64,000 bases of DNA from PoT sp049331405 (lineage in GTDB: Bacteria; Planctomycetota; Planctomycetia; Isosphaerales; Isosphaeraceae), in assembly GCF_049331405.1 (NCBI RefSeq), contig NZ_CP186274.1, positions 9,739,636-9,803,635 of the forward strand, given 5' to 3'. Positions 1 to 11,000 of this stretch are shown piece by piece. A program made the position numbers and the translations under genes. Positions within the stretch are counted from its first letter, which is position 1; the number at the start of each line of letters is the position of its first letter. A model generated the notes under the pieces. The model was given only the letters and a program-made list of their open reading frames with translations, had not been told where the DNA came from and searched no databases.

Positions 1-36
1 CGCTTCGTCGCGATCGGTTGGTTTCCGTTCCGCCGT

Positions 37-654
37 TCAGAACGAGACCCGGGGGGCCTCGCGTTCCTTGGGCGACTCGATCTCGAAGAGCTGCGCCGGG
101 AAGAAGCCACCGATCCCCGCGATCAGGGAGGCCGGGAAGACCTCGCGCTGGGTGTTGTACGACATCACGGCGTCATTGAACGCCTGGCGGGCGAAGGCGA
201 TCTTGTTCTCGGTCGAGGTCAGCTCCTCCTGGAGAGCCAGCATGTTCTGGTTCGCCTTCAGGTCGGGGTAGCTCTCGGTCAGGGCGAAGAGCCGGCCCAG
301 GACGCCGGAGACCTGCCCCTCGGCCTCGCCGAGCTTCCGCATGGCATTCGGGTCGCCGGGGCTCGCCGCGGCGGCCTGCTGGGCGGAGACGGCCTTGTTC
401 CTGGCCTCGATCACGGCCTCGAGCGTCGCCCGCTCGTGGTTCATGTACCCCTTGGCGACCTCGATCAGGTTCGGGATCAGGTCGTATCGCCGCTTGAGCT
501 GGACGTCGATCTGGCTGAACGCGTTCTTGTATCGGTTCCGGAGCGTCACCAGCGAGTTGTTGACGGAGACCCCGTACAGGATCAGGAGCACGAGCCCGAT
601 ACCGGCACCGATCAGGACCCCGGCGAGAGTGGATAGCGCAAGCAAGGCCGACAT
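37..654 (-). CDS. LemA family protein
   Basis: A 205-residue membrane-anchored protein of the LemA family. It opens with a short N-terminus and one strongly hydrophobic segment (about residues 4-28). The family signature follows: an RNRYKNAFSQIDVQLKRR-like helix, the motif DLIPNLIEV, then long amphipathic helices. LemA proteins are inner-membrane-anchored helical bundles of uncertain function, often linked to envelope maintenance. I chose the internal ATG at 654 because AGGAGC lies about six bases upstream and because the longer frame adds about 84 low-complexity Arg/Gly/Pro residues. The usual partner, a TPM-domain protein, is not visible on this side but could lie beyond the window edge. 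The family call is firm; the role is open. Confidence 0.9.
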   Translation of the reverse strand: MSALLALSTLAGVLIGAGIGLVLLILYGVSVNNSLVTLRNRYKNAFSQIDVQLKRRYDLIPNLIEVAKGYMNHERATLEAVIEARNKAVSAQQAAAASPGDPNAMRKLGEAEGQVSGVLGRLFALTESYPDLKANQNMLALQEELTSTENKIAFARQAFNDAVMSYNTQREVFPASLIAGIGGFFPAQLFEIESPKEREAPRVSF

Positions 655-945
655 CGCGAGCTCCTGAAGATCTCCGCCAGGCCCGCGCGTAGGAGGAGCG
701 ACGGGGAGGGCGGAGCAACCTGGTTTCGAGGCATCGACGGCCTTCGACCGATCGAGTCGACAAGCCCGGAGGGAGCCGGGCCCCCGCCGAGAGACCGCCC
801 CATCATGGCCGGCGCGTCTGCCACCGGCAAGACACCGCCCCTCGGCGATCGCCGAAGGCCTCCCGGCCCGCAGGAGTCTTCGCCGGACCGGGGGCCACAT
901 TAGCAAGGCAACATGGATTCCCGCGAAATTCTCCCCACGGCCGAC

Positions 946-2364
946 TCAATCCTTCACGAAGAGGAGTTGCTGAATCTTGCCGTCGGGCGTGCGGTAGAGC
1001 AGCCCCTTGAGCGTCACGCCCTTGAAGACGAAGCGCAGCGCGGCGACTTCCATCCCGCCGCGCTCGCGGACGGCGTCGACCTCGACCTCGTCGGGCTGAC
1101 CGAGCGGCTTGAGCCGGGCGGCGGCCGACTTCACATGCTCGTCCGTCATGTACAGAGAGAATTCCTCGCCGAGCTTGTCGCGATCGAGCTTGCCGGCCTG
1201 CATGGCGTGGAGGAACTCGAGGCCCGCCTCGCGAGGGGAGGGGCCGGCGACCTTCGGGACCTCGGGCTCGGCCTCGTCCTTGATCAGGAGCCCGACGATC
1301 GCCTGGGAGATCGGCCCGAGGTCGGCGGCCTCGCTGTTGGTCAAAAGGACGACGGCCGACTTCGTCCTGGGGATGAGGGTGTTCGAGGCCCGGAAACCGC
1401 TGATGGCCCCGCCGTGGGTCAGGATCGTTTCGCCGTCACGCCTGGCGATCTGGAGCCCGCAACCGTAGTCGCGGACGCGGCCATCCGCCAACTTCACGCC
1501 CGTCGTCATGATGCGGAACGTCTCCGGCTTGAGCACCTTCCCATCCATCAGGCCGAGGTCCCAGCGGGCGAGGTCGGGGGCTGAGGCGAAGAGGCCGCCC
1601 GCAGTGTAGAGCCAGCCGTGGGCCTCCGGCTTGGCCGGGACGAGCGGGCCCGTCGCGATCGAGAGGTAGCCGCGCGTCCCCCCCTTGAGCGGCTCGGTCG
1701 GCTCGAAGACCGAGTGCGTCATGCCCAGCGGGGAGAGGAGCCTCGCCTTGAAGAACTCGCCGAAGGGCTGCCCGGTGACCTTCTCCACGACCCGGCCGAG
1801 GATCGTGTAGCCGGTATTGCTGTAAGACCAGCGATGGCCGGGCTCGAAGTCGAGCTTGCCCCCGGCGTACTCGGCGATGAGCGCGTCGGGCTCGATGGGC
1901 TTGGCCATCCGCCTGTCGACGAAGTCGAGCGGGTAGAAGTCGGGGTAGCCCGAGGTGTGGGCCATCAACTGGTGGAGGGTGATCTCCCCCGCCTTGGTGA
2001 GGTCGGGGAAGTATTTGGACACCTTATCATCGATGGAGAGCTTGCCTTCCTCGGCGAGGAGCAGGACGCAGGCGCAGACGAGTTGCTTGGTCACCGAACC
2101 GGCCGCGAACGTGGTCTCGGCCTCGACGGGGGCCGCCCCCTCGTCGAGCGAGCACTTGCCATACCCCTTCGCGAGGACGATCTTGCCGTCGCGCGCGATC
2201 GCCAGGCCGAGCCCCGGGATCTTCTCCTCACCCACCACGGCCGAGACGTAGGCGTCGATCGACTTCACATCGAAGGTCTTCGGCGGCGCGGGAGTCTCCG
2301 CGAAGCCGACTCGGGCGGCGACCAGGAGCACCAGGAGGGGCAGGGCAAGCGGGCGTGACCTCAT
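946..2364 (-). CDS. Secreted beta-lactamase-fold serine hydrolase
   Basis: A 472-residue protein of the class C beta-lactamase/penicillin-binding-like (ABH) family. A signal peptide (residues 1-22, ending near FAE) predicts export. The three active-site elements are present: S-V-T-K at 90-93 (nucleophile and base), Y-S-N at 181-183 and H-G-G at 317-319. The last 95 or so residues form an extra domain that is common in esterase-like members of this family. Such proteins hydrolyse esters, D-amino-acid peptides or beta-lactams, and the sequence does not say which. The start at 2364 is followed directly by the signal peptide; the longer frame upstream is Arg/Gly-rich and unlikely to be coding. 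A terminator separates it from the aldo/keto reductase gene, so it is probably transcribed alone. Confidence 0.88.
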   Translation of the reverse strand: MRSRPLALPLLVLLVAARVGFAETPAPPKTFDVKSIDAYVSAVVGEEKIPGLGLAIARDGKIVLAKGYGKCSLDEGAAPVEAETTFAAGSVTKQLVCACVLLLAEEGKLSIDDKVSKYFPDLTKAGEITLHQLMAHTSGYPDFYPLDFVDRRMAKPIEPDALIAEYAGGKLDFEPGHRWSYSNTGYTILGRVVEKVTGQPFGEFFKARLLSPLGMTHSVFEPTEPLKGGTRGYLSIATGPLVPAKPEAHGWLYTAGGLFASAPDLARWDLGLMDGKVLKPETFRIMTTGVKLADGRVRDYGCGLQIARRDGETILTHGGAISGFRASNTLIPRTKSAVVLLTNSEAADLGPISQAIVGLLIKDEAEPEVPKVAGPSPREAGLEFLHAMQAGKLDRDKLGEEFSLYMTDEHVKSAAARLKPLGQPDEVEVDAVRERGGMEVAALRFVFKGVTLKGLLYRTPDGKIQQLLFVKD

Positions 2365-2549
2365 CGCAGTCTCCAAAGTCTGTCTGTCGCGCGGGGCGAG
2401 AGTTGCCCTTCGCAGATCGAGCGGACCGGGTTCGAGGCGGCGGATTGGTCGCGTGCGTCGTGCTCCTCCGCCCGGCCTCTCCCGTCCGCAAAGGCGCGGG
2501 AGACTCGAATGGTCCGCGGTTCCCGGCCCGAGGTCAAGGATACGGATGC

Positions 2550-2588
2550 AAAAGACGCCCGCCGCCTTATGCAAAGGCGCCGGGCGTC
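2550..2588 (-). terminator. Rho-independent terminator after the aldo/keto reductase gene
   Basis: A 13-base stem (2554-2566 with 2576-2588) has one mismatch and a nine-base loop. On the minus strand it is followed by TTTT at 2553-2550. It lies 42-76 bases past the stop codon at 2630. Confidence 0.75.
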
Positions 2589-2629
2589 CGGGATCAAAGC
2601 ATCGTCTTATGAGCGGGTTGGCCTTCGGC

Positions 2630-3622
<993 letters not shown>

Positions 3623-4148
3623 CGTCGTTGATCCCCTGTTGTCGCTCGCTCTCGCCCGGGAAATGGCCACAGCCATGGCGGTTGACCCGCGAAATGGACC
3701 CGATGGACCGTTCCGGTATAACGAGCACATCATAGCGCCACCGGTGCCCGAGGCAAGGGGGCCGCTCGCTCCTGGAATCCCTCGGTTCGACGAGGAGTTT
3801 CGAGGTCTCTCGGGATCGGCCCACGGCAAGCCTGGCGCGTATCTACCGCGTCAGGCCATCCCCCATGAAACGGCCTCGGGCACGCTAAAGCCTGGCTATC
3901 ACGGAGTTAGGACAACCGCATCGGATTGCGAGAGCGAGGCAGGGCTCACAGATTCCAGTCCCAAAAAATAAAACCAACCGGGGGCAGGGGACCCTGCACT
4001 TACTAAGATAGAACGACGCAACGCAAAGCCGGCCACGGGCGTCGCGAAGGGTCCTACTCATTGCCTCGTGCAGTGTATCGGTCTGCATCATATCGACTCT
4101 CGAACGCTCGTGGCCGGGTCGTTGCGGGATCCAAAGGGGAACAATGCG
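3623..4148. other. Divergent intergenic region
   Basis: No convincing gene lies in these 526 bases between the divergent aldo/keto reductase and sigma factor genes. Apart from the candidate minus-strand promoter at 3729-3756 I see no clear operator or structured RNA. Short frames here have atypical composition and no ribosome binding site. Confidence 0.6.
3729..3756 (-). promoter_or_regulatory. Candidate sigma-70-type promoter for the aldo/keto reductase gene
   Basis: On the minus strand, TTGCCT (3756-3751) and TATGAT (3734-3729) are separated by 16 bases. They lie about 110 bases upstream of the ATG at 3622. The match to consensus is 4/6 and 5/6; there is no experimental support. Confidence 0.35.
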
Positions 4149-5183
4149 ATGGCACACTCGATGTGGGTAGGGATCGCCGAGGGGAAGGCCGTCCGCAAGG
4201 CGGCCGTCGCCGCGATGGAAGACCTGCCCGACACGACCCTGCTCGATCGCTTCTTCGCCCAGGACGACGGCGCCGCGTTCGGGGCCTTGGTGCGTCGGCA
4301 TGGGCCCAAAGTCCGGGGCGTCTGCCGCCGCTGGCTCGGCGACGGGCAGGACGCCGACGATGCTTTCCAGGCGACATTCATGGTCCTCGTCCGTCGCGCC
4401 GGGGAGGCGAGGCGGCTCGATGATCTCGGGAGTTGGCTCTGCGGCGTCGCCCGTCGCGTGGCCGCTCGTTCCAAGATCCAGTCGGAGCGGAGACGCACCA
4501 GGGAGACTGCTGCCGTGGATGTCCGCAACCTCGCCGGGCCGGCCAAGCCGGAATTCGACGACGCTCCGCCGCTCCTCCGAGCCGAGGTCGATCGACTGCC
4601 CGAGCGGTTCCGGCGCCCGATCCAGCTGTGCTACTGGGAGGGACTCACCAGCGAGCAGGCCGCGGAACGCCTCGGCTGTCCGACCGGGACCCTCAAGTGG
4701 CGCCTGACGCGGGGGAGGGAGATCCTCAAATCCCGCCTCTCCCGGCTGGGCATCGCGATGGCGGCCTTCTTCCTCTTCTGGCGCCCCTCGACGGGCCAGG
4801 CGGCCTCCGCGGCAGTGCAGGCCGGCGGCGGGGCGGTGGAGGAACTCGTCGGCCCGGGGCCCGATCCGGACGCGCTGCCGACCGAGTTGGTGCAGGAGAC
4901 CGTGAGCCTGGCGACCATCGCACGCGACAAGCTCCTCTACTTCATGTGGGACGACGCCAACCCGCTCGTGGCGGGCGCCCGCCGCCCTCGACGGTTCTGG
5001 GTCTATGTGCTCGCGCCATTGGCCGCGGCCGTCGCGTTCGGCCTCCTGTTCGCCCTGCCGGGTTGGATCATGATCGGCCAGCCCACGTTCCGGCTGTCGC
5101 AGGCGATCAACACCATCTACCGGGTCGTTTCGACGACCCAGGACTCGCTATTTCCCCCCGAATCCTCGGCGTCCTGCCACTGA
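4149..5183 (+). CDS. ECF sigma factor with C-terminal membrane extension
   Basis: A 344-residue sigma-70 family protein of the planctomycete ECF type. Region 2 spans about 42-105, with the DADDAFQATF motif at 69-77 and GSWLCGVARR at 94-103. Region 4 spans about 145-195, with the helix-turn-helix EGLTSEQAAERLGCPTGTL. Region 2 helps open the -10 element and region 4 binds the -35. Beyond residue 200 is a 145-residue extension: a short hydrophobic stretch (201-211), an Ala/Gly/Pro linker, a segment related to the tail seen in planctomycete ECFs, and a strong transmembrane helix (about 284-308). The extension could tether or regulate the factor. AGGGGA lies eight to nine bases before the ATG at 4149; the 27 residues upstream in the same frame are unlikely to be translated. 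Confidence 0.85.
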   Translation: MAHSMWVGIAEGKAVRKAAVAAMEDLPDTTLLDRFFAQDDGAAFGALVRRHGPKVRGVCRRWLGDGQDADDAFQATFMVLVRRAGEARRLDDLGSWLCGVARRVAARSKIQSERRRTRETAAVDVRNLAGPAKPEFDDAPPLLRAEVDRLPERFRRPIQLCYWEGLTSEQAAERLGCPTGTLKWRLTRGREILKSRLSRLGIAMAAFFLFWRPSTGQAASAAVQAGGGAVEELVGPGPDPDALPTELVQETVSLATIARDKLLYFMWDDANPLVAGARRPRRFWVYVLAPLAAAVAFGLLFALPGWIMIGQPTFRLSQAINTIYRVVSTTQDSLFPPESSASCH

Positions 5184-5253
5184 GCGAATGCGATCTGACA
5201 GGCGGTCGGGTTGACCGTCACCGTTGAAGTCCTGGCGAGAGAGGGAGACTGCT

Positions 5254-5439
5254 ATGGACCCATTGCAACAATCCACCGTCCTCCGCGCGGTGATCCGGAG
5301 CCACGTCGACAAGCAGGCCGATTGGATCTCCCTGTCGGCCCGCCCCTCGGCGGCGCAAACCCTGGCCTACGCCATCGCGGGATGGCCCTCGCGACCGGAC
5401 GATGCGGGCCCTCGCCCGGCAACGGGCCTGCCGTCCTGA
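5254..5439 (+). CDS. Small hypothetical protein downstream of the sigma factor
   Basis: A possible 61-residue protein with no recognised family. Support is limited: GAGAGGGAG lies a few bases before the ATG, it is co-directional with the sigma factor gene and starts 70 bases after its stop. The first 40 residues have ordinary composition (a predicted helix with LRAVIRSHVDKQADW); the last 20 are Pro/Gly-rich. No membrane segment or metal motif is visible. It may be a small partner of the sigma factor or a chance frame. Confidence 0.3.
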   Translation: MDPLQQSTVLRAVIRSHVDKQADWISLSARPSAAQTLAYAIAGWPSRPDDAGPRPATGLPS

Positions 5440-5794
5440 CCGCAGAGAGACTCGGATAGTTCGATCCGTAAGAAATTCTCACATCTTCGCACAATCTTGA
5501 TTCGATAATTCGCAGCAGCGTGGTCCTGACCGAGGGCGAGCCGATCCTGCCGCCCAGGGCCCGGGGATATCCCCGAACGTTGATGCACAACCCGCTTGCA
5601 CGTTCCCCCCTCGAGCGCCCGCCTGGGACGAGGATTCCGAGGGAGGCCCGTGCGTTCTTCCGGCGAAACGCTCGCCATGCCCCTTTCACAAAGGGCGAAC
5701 GAGCGGCCTGGCGCCCGGGGCGGCCCCCCCACGCCCTTCGTGGATCCTGGCGATTTCACTTCGATTCGACACTCGTGATCCAGAAAGGGAAACG
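5440..5794 (+). other. Intergenic region upstream of the LEPR-XLL gene
   Basis: These 355 bases hold no supported gene. The first 80 bases are AT-richer and could carry a promoter; no good -35/-10 pair was found. AAGGGAAACG just before 5795 is the ribosome binding site of the next gene. Confidence 0.5.
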
Positions 5795-6568
5795 ATGAAG
5801 ACCCGAAACACGCGACCCTCGCTCACCTTCGAAACCCTGGAAGGCAAGGCCCTGCTCAGCCAAATGGCCTACACTCCCAGCATGGGCTCCGGGGCTGCGA
5901 TCGAGCTCCGGGCGAGGGCCGACGACCACGGCAATCACGGGGGAGGGGACGACCACGGCCAGTTATCTAGGCCTGGCGAGCATGGCCACGTCTTCGGCGT
6001 CAGCGGGTTCGTCTTCAAGGCGCCCAAGTTCTATGAATTCTACACGGGTCCGAAGAACGCCGACCTCAACGTGGTCGCGGCGTCGGCCCAGCTCGTCCCG
6101 AATCGATCGCTGACGCTGATGGGCGTGATGGCCGGCCGGATCGTCAAGAATCCGACCACGACCGACCAGCAGTCGTTCTACGTCTTCGGGATCGACCGCC
6201 ACAGCCCGAGCGCGGTCACGCCGTTCTTCCAGCGCCCGGGCATCACGTTCGATGCGGTCGTCGTCGTCTCGGTCCAGACGACGGGCACCACGGCCTCGGT
6301 GACCGATTTCACGACCGGGAAGTCGACGCCGCTCGACCCGTCGGCCGTCCACATCTCCGGCAGGCAGGTGTCGGTCACGGTCGACCCGTCGCTCCTCCCG
6401 ACCCCGGCCGGCGGCGTGGACCTCGCCCACTCGAGCTTCAACCTCTGGCCGCGTAACAGCCTCAGCAACGCGGTCCAGCCGAACCACGGCAGCACCGTCG
6501 CCAGCTTCGCCCCCGAGAATGCCGTCGCCCGGATCGGCGTCGTCGGGCGGTTCCACTTCGGATTCTGA
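5795..6568 (+). CDS. LEPR-XLL-type N-terminus protein, function unknown
   Basis: A 257-residue protein. Residues 8-22 (RPSLTFETLEGKALLS) match the N-terminal LEPR-XLL signature that planctomycetes place at the start of many large surface or secreted proteins. A His/Asp/Gly-rich stretch follows (about residues 38-65, with DDHGNHGGGDDHG), which could bind metal ions. The remainder is beta-rich and Thr/Val-rich with no recognised fold. LEPR-XLL proteins are usually over 500 residues and repetitive, so this is a short, non-repetitive member. AGGGAAACG supports the start and a strong terminator follows the stop. It is monocistronic. Export is inferred from the N-terminal type only; no classical signal peptide is visible. 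Confidence 0.7.
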   Translation: MKTRNTRPSLTFETLEGKALLSQMAYTPSMGSGAAIELRARADDHGNHGGGDDHGQLSRPGEHGHVFGVSGFVFKAPKFYEFYTGPKNADLNVVAASAQLVPNRSLTLMGVMAGRIVKNPTTTDQQSFYVFGIDRHSPSAVTPFFQRPGITFDAVVVVSVQTTGTTASVTDFTTGKSTPLDPSAVHISGRQVSVTVDPSLLPTPAGGVDLAHSSFNLWPRNSLSNAVQPNHGSTVASFAPENAVARIGVVGRFHFGF

Positions 6569-6592
6569 GCGGTCGAATCCGTCAAGAAGAAG

Positions 6593-6635
6593 GGCCTCCG
6601 CCCGATCCCGAAAGGGACCGAGCGGAGGCCTTTTT
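6593..6635 (+). terminator. Intrinsic terminator, possibly bidirectional
   Basis: A perfect nine-base stem, GGCCTCCGC (6593-6601) with GCGGAGGCC (6622-6630), encloses a smaller TCCC-GAAA-GGGA hairpin and is followed by TTTTT. It lies 25 bases after the LEPR-XLL gene stop. The upstream AAGAAGAAG reads as a pyrimidine tract on the minus strand, so it may also stop the convergent DUF1552 transcript. Confidence 0.85.
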
Positions 6636-6694
6636 GTATCGACTCGAAAGATGTACCGCCCGAATCACATGAGCCATGCTGGATCGCAGGCCGA

Positions 6695-8020
6695 TCAGAT
6701 CTCGACCAGCCGCTCGCGGGAGTCGCCGAACTCGGGGAGGCTGACGCCGTACTTGTCCATCAAGGAGAGGTAGAGGCTGCACATCTTGCGGTTCGGCTTG
6801 GCGCGGTAGTCGAGCACGCGGCCGGTCTCGAGCTTGCCGCCGCCTCGGCCGAGGATGACGACGGGGAGCTGCGTGGCGTCGTGGCCGCCGCTCATCATGC
6901 TCGAGCAGAACATCATGATGGTGTTGTCGAGCGCGGTGCGTTCCCCTTCCTGGATCGCGTCGAGCCGGCCGGCGATATAGGCGACCTGCTCGGCGAAGAA
7001 GCGGTTCACCTTGAGCCAGTCGGCGCCGTCGGTGTGCGAGAGCAGGTGGTGGATCATGTAGTCGACGTTGAGGTTCGGGAACCGCAGCGACGAGTGATCA
7101 TTATTCAACTTGAGCGTGCAGAACCGGGTCGTGTCGGTCTGGAAGGCGAGCACGAGGATGTCGCTCATCAGCCGCATGTGCTCGGCGATGTCGTGCGGCA
7201 CGCCATCGGGGGGGCGGGAGATGTTGGGCTTGTCGAGGGTCGGCCGCCACCCCTGGAGGTGATGATCCTTGCCGGCACGTTCGAGACGCAGCTCGACCTC
7301 GCGGACGGAGTTCAAATACTCGTCGAGCTTCACCTGGTCATTGCGGCTGATCTTGCCCCGGATCGAGTTGGCCTCGGTGAGCACGGCGTCGAGGACGCTC
7401 TTGTCGTGCGCCTGGTCGTCGTCCTTGAAGAGGCGGTCGAACGCCAGCGCCGGGTAGAGCTCGAGCGGCGTCGGGGTGGTCGGCGAGCTCCACGAGATGT
7501 GGGAGCTATACAGCATCGAGTAGTTCTTGTGGACGGCGGCCATCGCCGGCTCGCAGGCGAGGACGAGGCTGGGGACCTTGGTCTGGTTCCCGATCTTCTG
7601 GGCGAGGACCTGGTCGATGCTCGTGCCCGAGCGGATCGCCCCGCCGGAGAGCAAGGGGGCCCCCGAGAGGATGTTGCCGGTCTGCGAGCTGTGGATGTTC
7701 CCCTTCAGGGCCTCTTCGTTGTAGAGGCCCTGGATGAAGAGGAGCTTCTCCTTGTGCTTCGACATGGGCTCGAGCACCTTGCCCAGCTCCATGTCCTTGC
7801 CCGTCCCCTTGGCCCACCACTCCTTGCTGTGGTAGCCGTTGCCGGAGAAGAGGCAGGCGAACCGCAAGGGGGCCTGGCCATCGGCCGCGGCCTTGGTGGG
7901 CTCGTTGCCCCAGACCGGGATGGATTCGAGCCAGGGGAGCGCCATCGACACGCCCAGCCCTCGGAGCATCATCCGACGGCTCAGCGCCGGCGACGGGAGT
8001 CGCGATCCTTGAGATAACAT
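6695..8020 (-). CDS. DUF1552 family exported protein
   Basis: A 441-residue protein of the planctomycete DUF1552 family. The N-terminus (SRRMMLRGLGVSMALPWLES, residues 14-33) has a twin-arginine pair followed by a hydrophobic core, suggesting Tat export. Family features include the early FACLFSGNGYHSKEWW stretch, the ALKGNIHSSQTGNILSGAP region and the later DNTIMMFCSSMMSGGHD motif. The biochemical role of the family is unknown; members nearly always follow a DUF1592 cytochrome-like gene. That holds here: the DUF1592 gene ends 30 bases upstream on the same strand. AAAGGAGAG about eight bases before the ATG supports the start. It is the last gene of a GntR-DUF1592-DUF1552 operon. Confidence 0.9.
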   Translation of the reverse strand: MLSQGSRLPSPALSRRMMLRGLGVSMALPWLESIPVWGNEPTKAAADGQAPLRFACLFSGNGYHSKEWWAKGTGKDMELGKVLEPMSKHKEKLLFIQGLYNEEALKGNIHSSQTGNILSGAPLLSGGAIRSGTSIDQVLAQKIGNQTKVPSLVLACEPAMAAVHKNYSMLYSSHISWSSPTTPTPLELYPALAFDRLFKDDDQAHDKSVLDAVLTEANSIRGKISRNDQVKLDEYLNSVREVELRLERAGKDHHLQGWRPTLDKPNISRPPDGVPHDIAEHMRLMSDILVLAFQTDTTRFCTLKLNNDHSSLRFPNLNVDYMIHHLLSHTDGADWLKVNRFFAEQVAYIAGRLDAIQEGERTALDNTIMMFCSSMMSGGHDATQLPVVILGRGGGKLETGRVLDYRAKPNRKMCSLYLSLMDKYGVSLPEFGDSRERLVEI

Positions 8021-8050
8021 GCGAGTCTCTCCTTTGCCGATTTGCCGAAA

Positions 8051-11000
8051 TCAGGGTTGGGCGATGGTCTGTTCGAGCGGCGAGGAAATCCCCCGGCGCT
8101 CCCGGAATTGTGGGCTCTGGATCACGGCGAGGATCGCCGCCTGGACGCGGCCATCCTTCGAGGCCAGGTCTTCCCGCATTCGGTCCAGCAGCGGCTGGTC
8201 GGATAGCTCGACCCCACGCCCCAGGGCGTAGCCGAGCAGCTTGCGGCTGAACTGGCGGAGGAACTCGTCGCGTCGCTTCGCCAGGATGTAGTCGCGGAGC
8301 CCGGCGATGTCGGTGAACTTCGAGCCGTCCTTCGCCTGGGCGCTCGTGTCGATGACCCGGCCGGCGAGGTCGGTCGTGCGGCGGCGTCCGATCGCGTCGA
8401 AGCTCTCGAGCGCGAAGCCGAAGGGGTCGATCCGCTCGTGGCACTTGGAGCAGGACTCCAGCTCGCGATGCTTCTCGGTGATCTGCCGCATGGTCAGGCC
8501 GTTGGTGTCCAGCTCGCTCTCGGGCAGGAGCGGCACGTTCTTGGGGGGCTTGGGGAGCTTCTCGCCCAGGAGCATCTCCGCCAGCCAGTTCCCCCGGAGG
8601 ATCGGGCTGGTGCGCGAGGCCCCCGCCTGCTTCGAGAGCAACGAGGCCATCCCCAGGATCCCGCCTCGGCCGAAGGCTTTTACACCGTCGACCCGCCGCC
8701 AGTTCGATCCGGTCACGCCGGGGATGCCGTAGAATTTGGCCAGGGGCTCGTTGACGAAGGTGTAATCGGCGTCGAGCACGTTGATCACCGGCTCGTCGGC
8801 CTGGAAGAGGTCGACGAGGAACCGGACCGACTCCTCGTACATCGCGGCCCGCAATGCGGCGAACTCGGGGAAGACCTGCTCGCTCTTCTCGTTGTGCAGG
8901 TCGAAGCCCCGGATGTCGAGCCACTGGCAGCCGAACTCGGTGGCGAGGGCCCGCACCCGGTCATCCTTGAGCATCCGCTTCATCTGGGCGGCGAGGACCT
9001 CGGGCTCGTGCAGCTTCCCCTGATCGGCCAGGCGACGCAGTTCGTTGTCGGGCATCGAGGACCAGAGGAAGTAGCTGAGCCGGTTGGCCAGCTCCCAGTC
9101 GGAGACCGGCTTGGCCTCGGCGCTATCCGCCGATTGCTCCACCCGGTAGAGGAATGAGGGGGCCATCAGGACCCTGGCCAGGACGAGGCGGAACGAGGTC
9201 TCGTGGTCGAGCTTCTGCTGCCGGAGCTTGCCATAGAGCTCGCGAAGCTCCGCCTTCTCCTGGGAGGTCAGGGGGCGGCGATAAGCCCTATCGGCGAACG
9301 CCACGAGGGCGTCGAGGTGGGCGGGCTCGGTGGCGACCAGGCGCTTCTGGAAGGCCTCGGCGCGCTGGGCGATCGGCTTGCGGAGCGGCTCGAAGATCCG
9401 GACGTCGCCGTCCTGGGTGACGTACTCCATGAACTGGCCGTACGCCTCCTGGACCCGCAAGGCGTCCTGGCTGATGTACCGCAGCTCGTCCCACATCCGG
9501 TCAAGCTGCTTGTGCTCCTCGTCGGTGAGCATGAGCCGTGAGAGCCCCTCGTCCTCGCGATGGAAGAGGACGAGCGTCACGACCTCGTCGACCGGGACGA
9601 TCTGCATATAGCAGACCGCGGCCGGGAAGGCGTTGCGGAAGGCGTCGAGCGACTTCTCGATCCTGGCTCGGGCGGCACTCCCGTTGTGGGCGAGGATCGG
9701 CAGGCCGGGGACGAGGCTCCCCGCCGCGGCGGGCGTCGTCACCACCTGGGCCTGGACGCTCCCCTCGCGCCCCGCCTGGCCGTCCAGCCTGGCCGAGACC
9801 ACGAACTCGCGCCCCGAGGCGAGGTCGGCCGGGAGCCGGATCTCGAGCACCGAAGGGGCGCTCGTGACGAGCCCCGACTCCTGCGGCAGCTTCGCGAAGG
9901 CCTCGCGAGGCAGCCCGTACGAGACGGCGACGTCGGCGGGTGCGGCCGGGGCTTCGGCCTTGCGGGCCTCGGCGGCCAGAGAGGCGAAGTCGAGCGTCCC
10001 CAGGAGCGGGCCGCTCAGCGACGTGAGTTGGCGATAGAGAATGCTGTCGGGATGATCCTTAGGCCCGGTCGGCCCCTGAGTCAGGAGTTGTTGCAGGTGC
10101 TCGGCGATCTGGTCGCGCTCGGGCTTCGAGGCGGAGTCGCGCCAGCGGTCGAGGAGCGAGCCCCGGGGGATGCTCCAGAGGCTCGAGCCGTCGTCGCCCG
10201 TCGACTTCTCCTCGTAGAAGTGCCAGACGTCGGGATTGCCGTGGGAGTCGGCCAGCGGGTTGCTCTTGAGGATGTCGTTGGTGAGGTCGCGCGAGAGGGT
10301 CCAGACCCGGTTCTTGCCGGCCGCCTCGCTCACGTTCAGCTCGACGGCGGTCAGGTCGCACGAGTGGTCGTTGTTGCGCGCACCGATCACCAGGGCGACG
10401 AGGTCTCCCGGCTCCACGACGAGGTCGTCGATCGGCTCGATCTTGGCGGTCTTGCCCATGTCGAGCTCGCCCGCCGCGAGGCGTCGGCGTTCCCGGCCCC
10501 GGCGGTGCTCGAGATACCAGGCCACGCCGTTGCCGCAGTCGCCGTGGGCGTGGGCCACCTGGGCCTCGACCTTGACGAGTCCCTTGATCGGGCTCCGCCA
10601 GCCGGCCGCCACGTTCTGGGTCGGGGCCGGATGCACGACGACGCCGCGGGGCTTCAGAGTGCCCGGGATCTTCACTTCCTGATCCGAGCCGTTGGCGAGC
10701 AGACTGGGCAGGTTCGGCAGGCCCCAGCCTCTGACGAAGTTGTAGCCGCCGGTGCTCGGGACTCGATCGCGGAAGAGGCCGGGGATCTCGAGCGGCCCCT
10801 GGCCGGCGATCCCGAGGTAGGCCAACCAGGCCTGGAGCATGCTCGGGTCGATGCCGTGCTTGCTGGCGAGCGCAAGGAGGTCCAGCGTGGTCGTCAGCTC
10901 TCGGGCCTCATTCGCGGCGGCGAGGTATTTGGCCGTCTCGGCGAAGCTCTTGCGCTTAGCCGCAATCCCTCTCAAGCCGTCCTGCACGTCGCGGAGGAAC

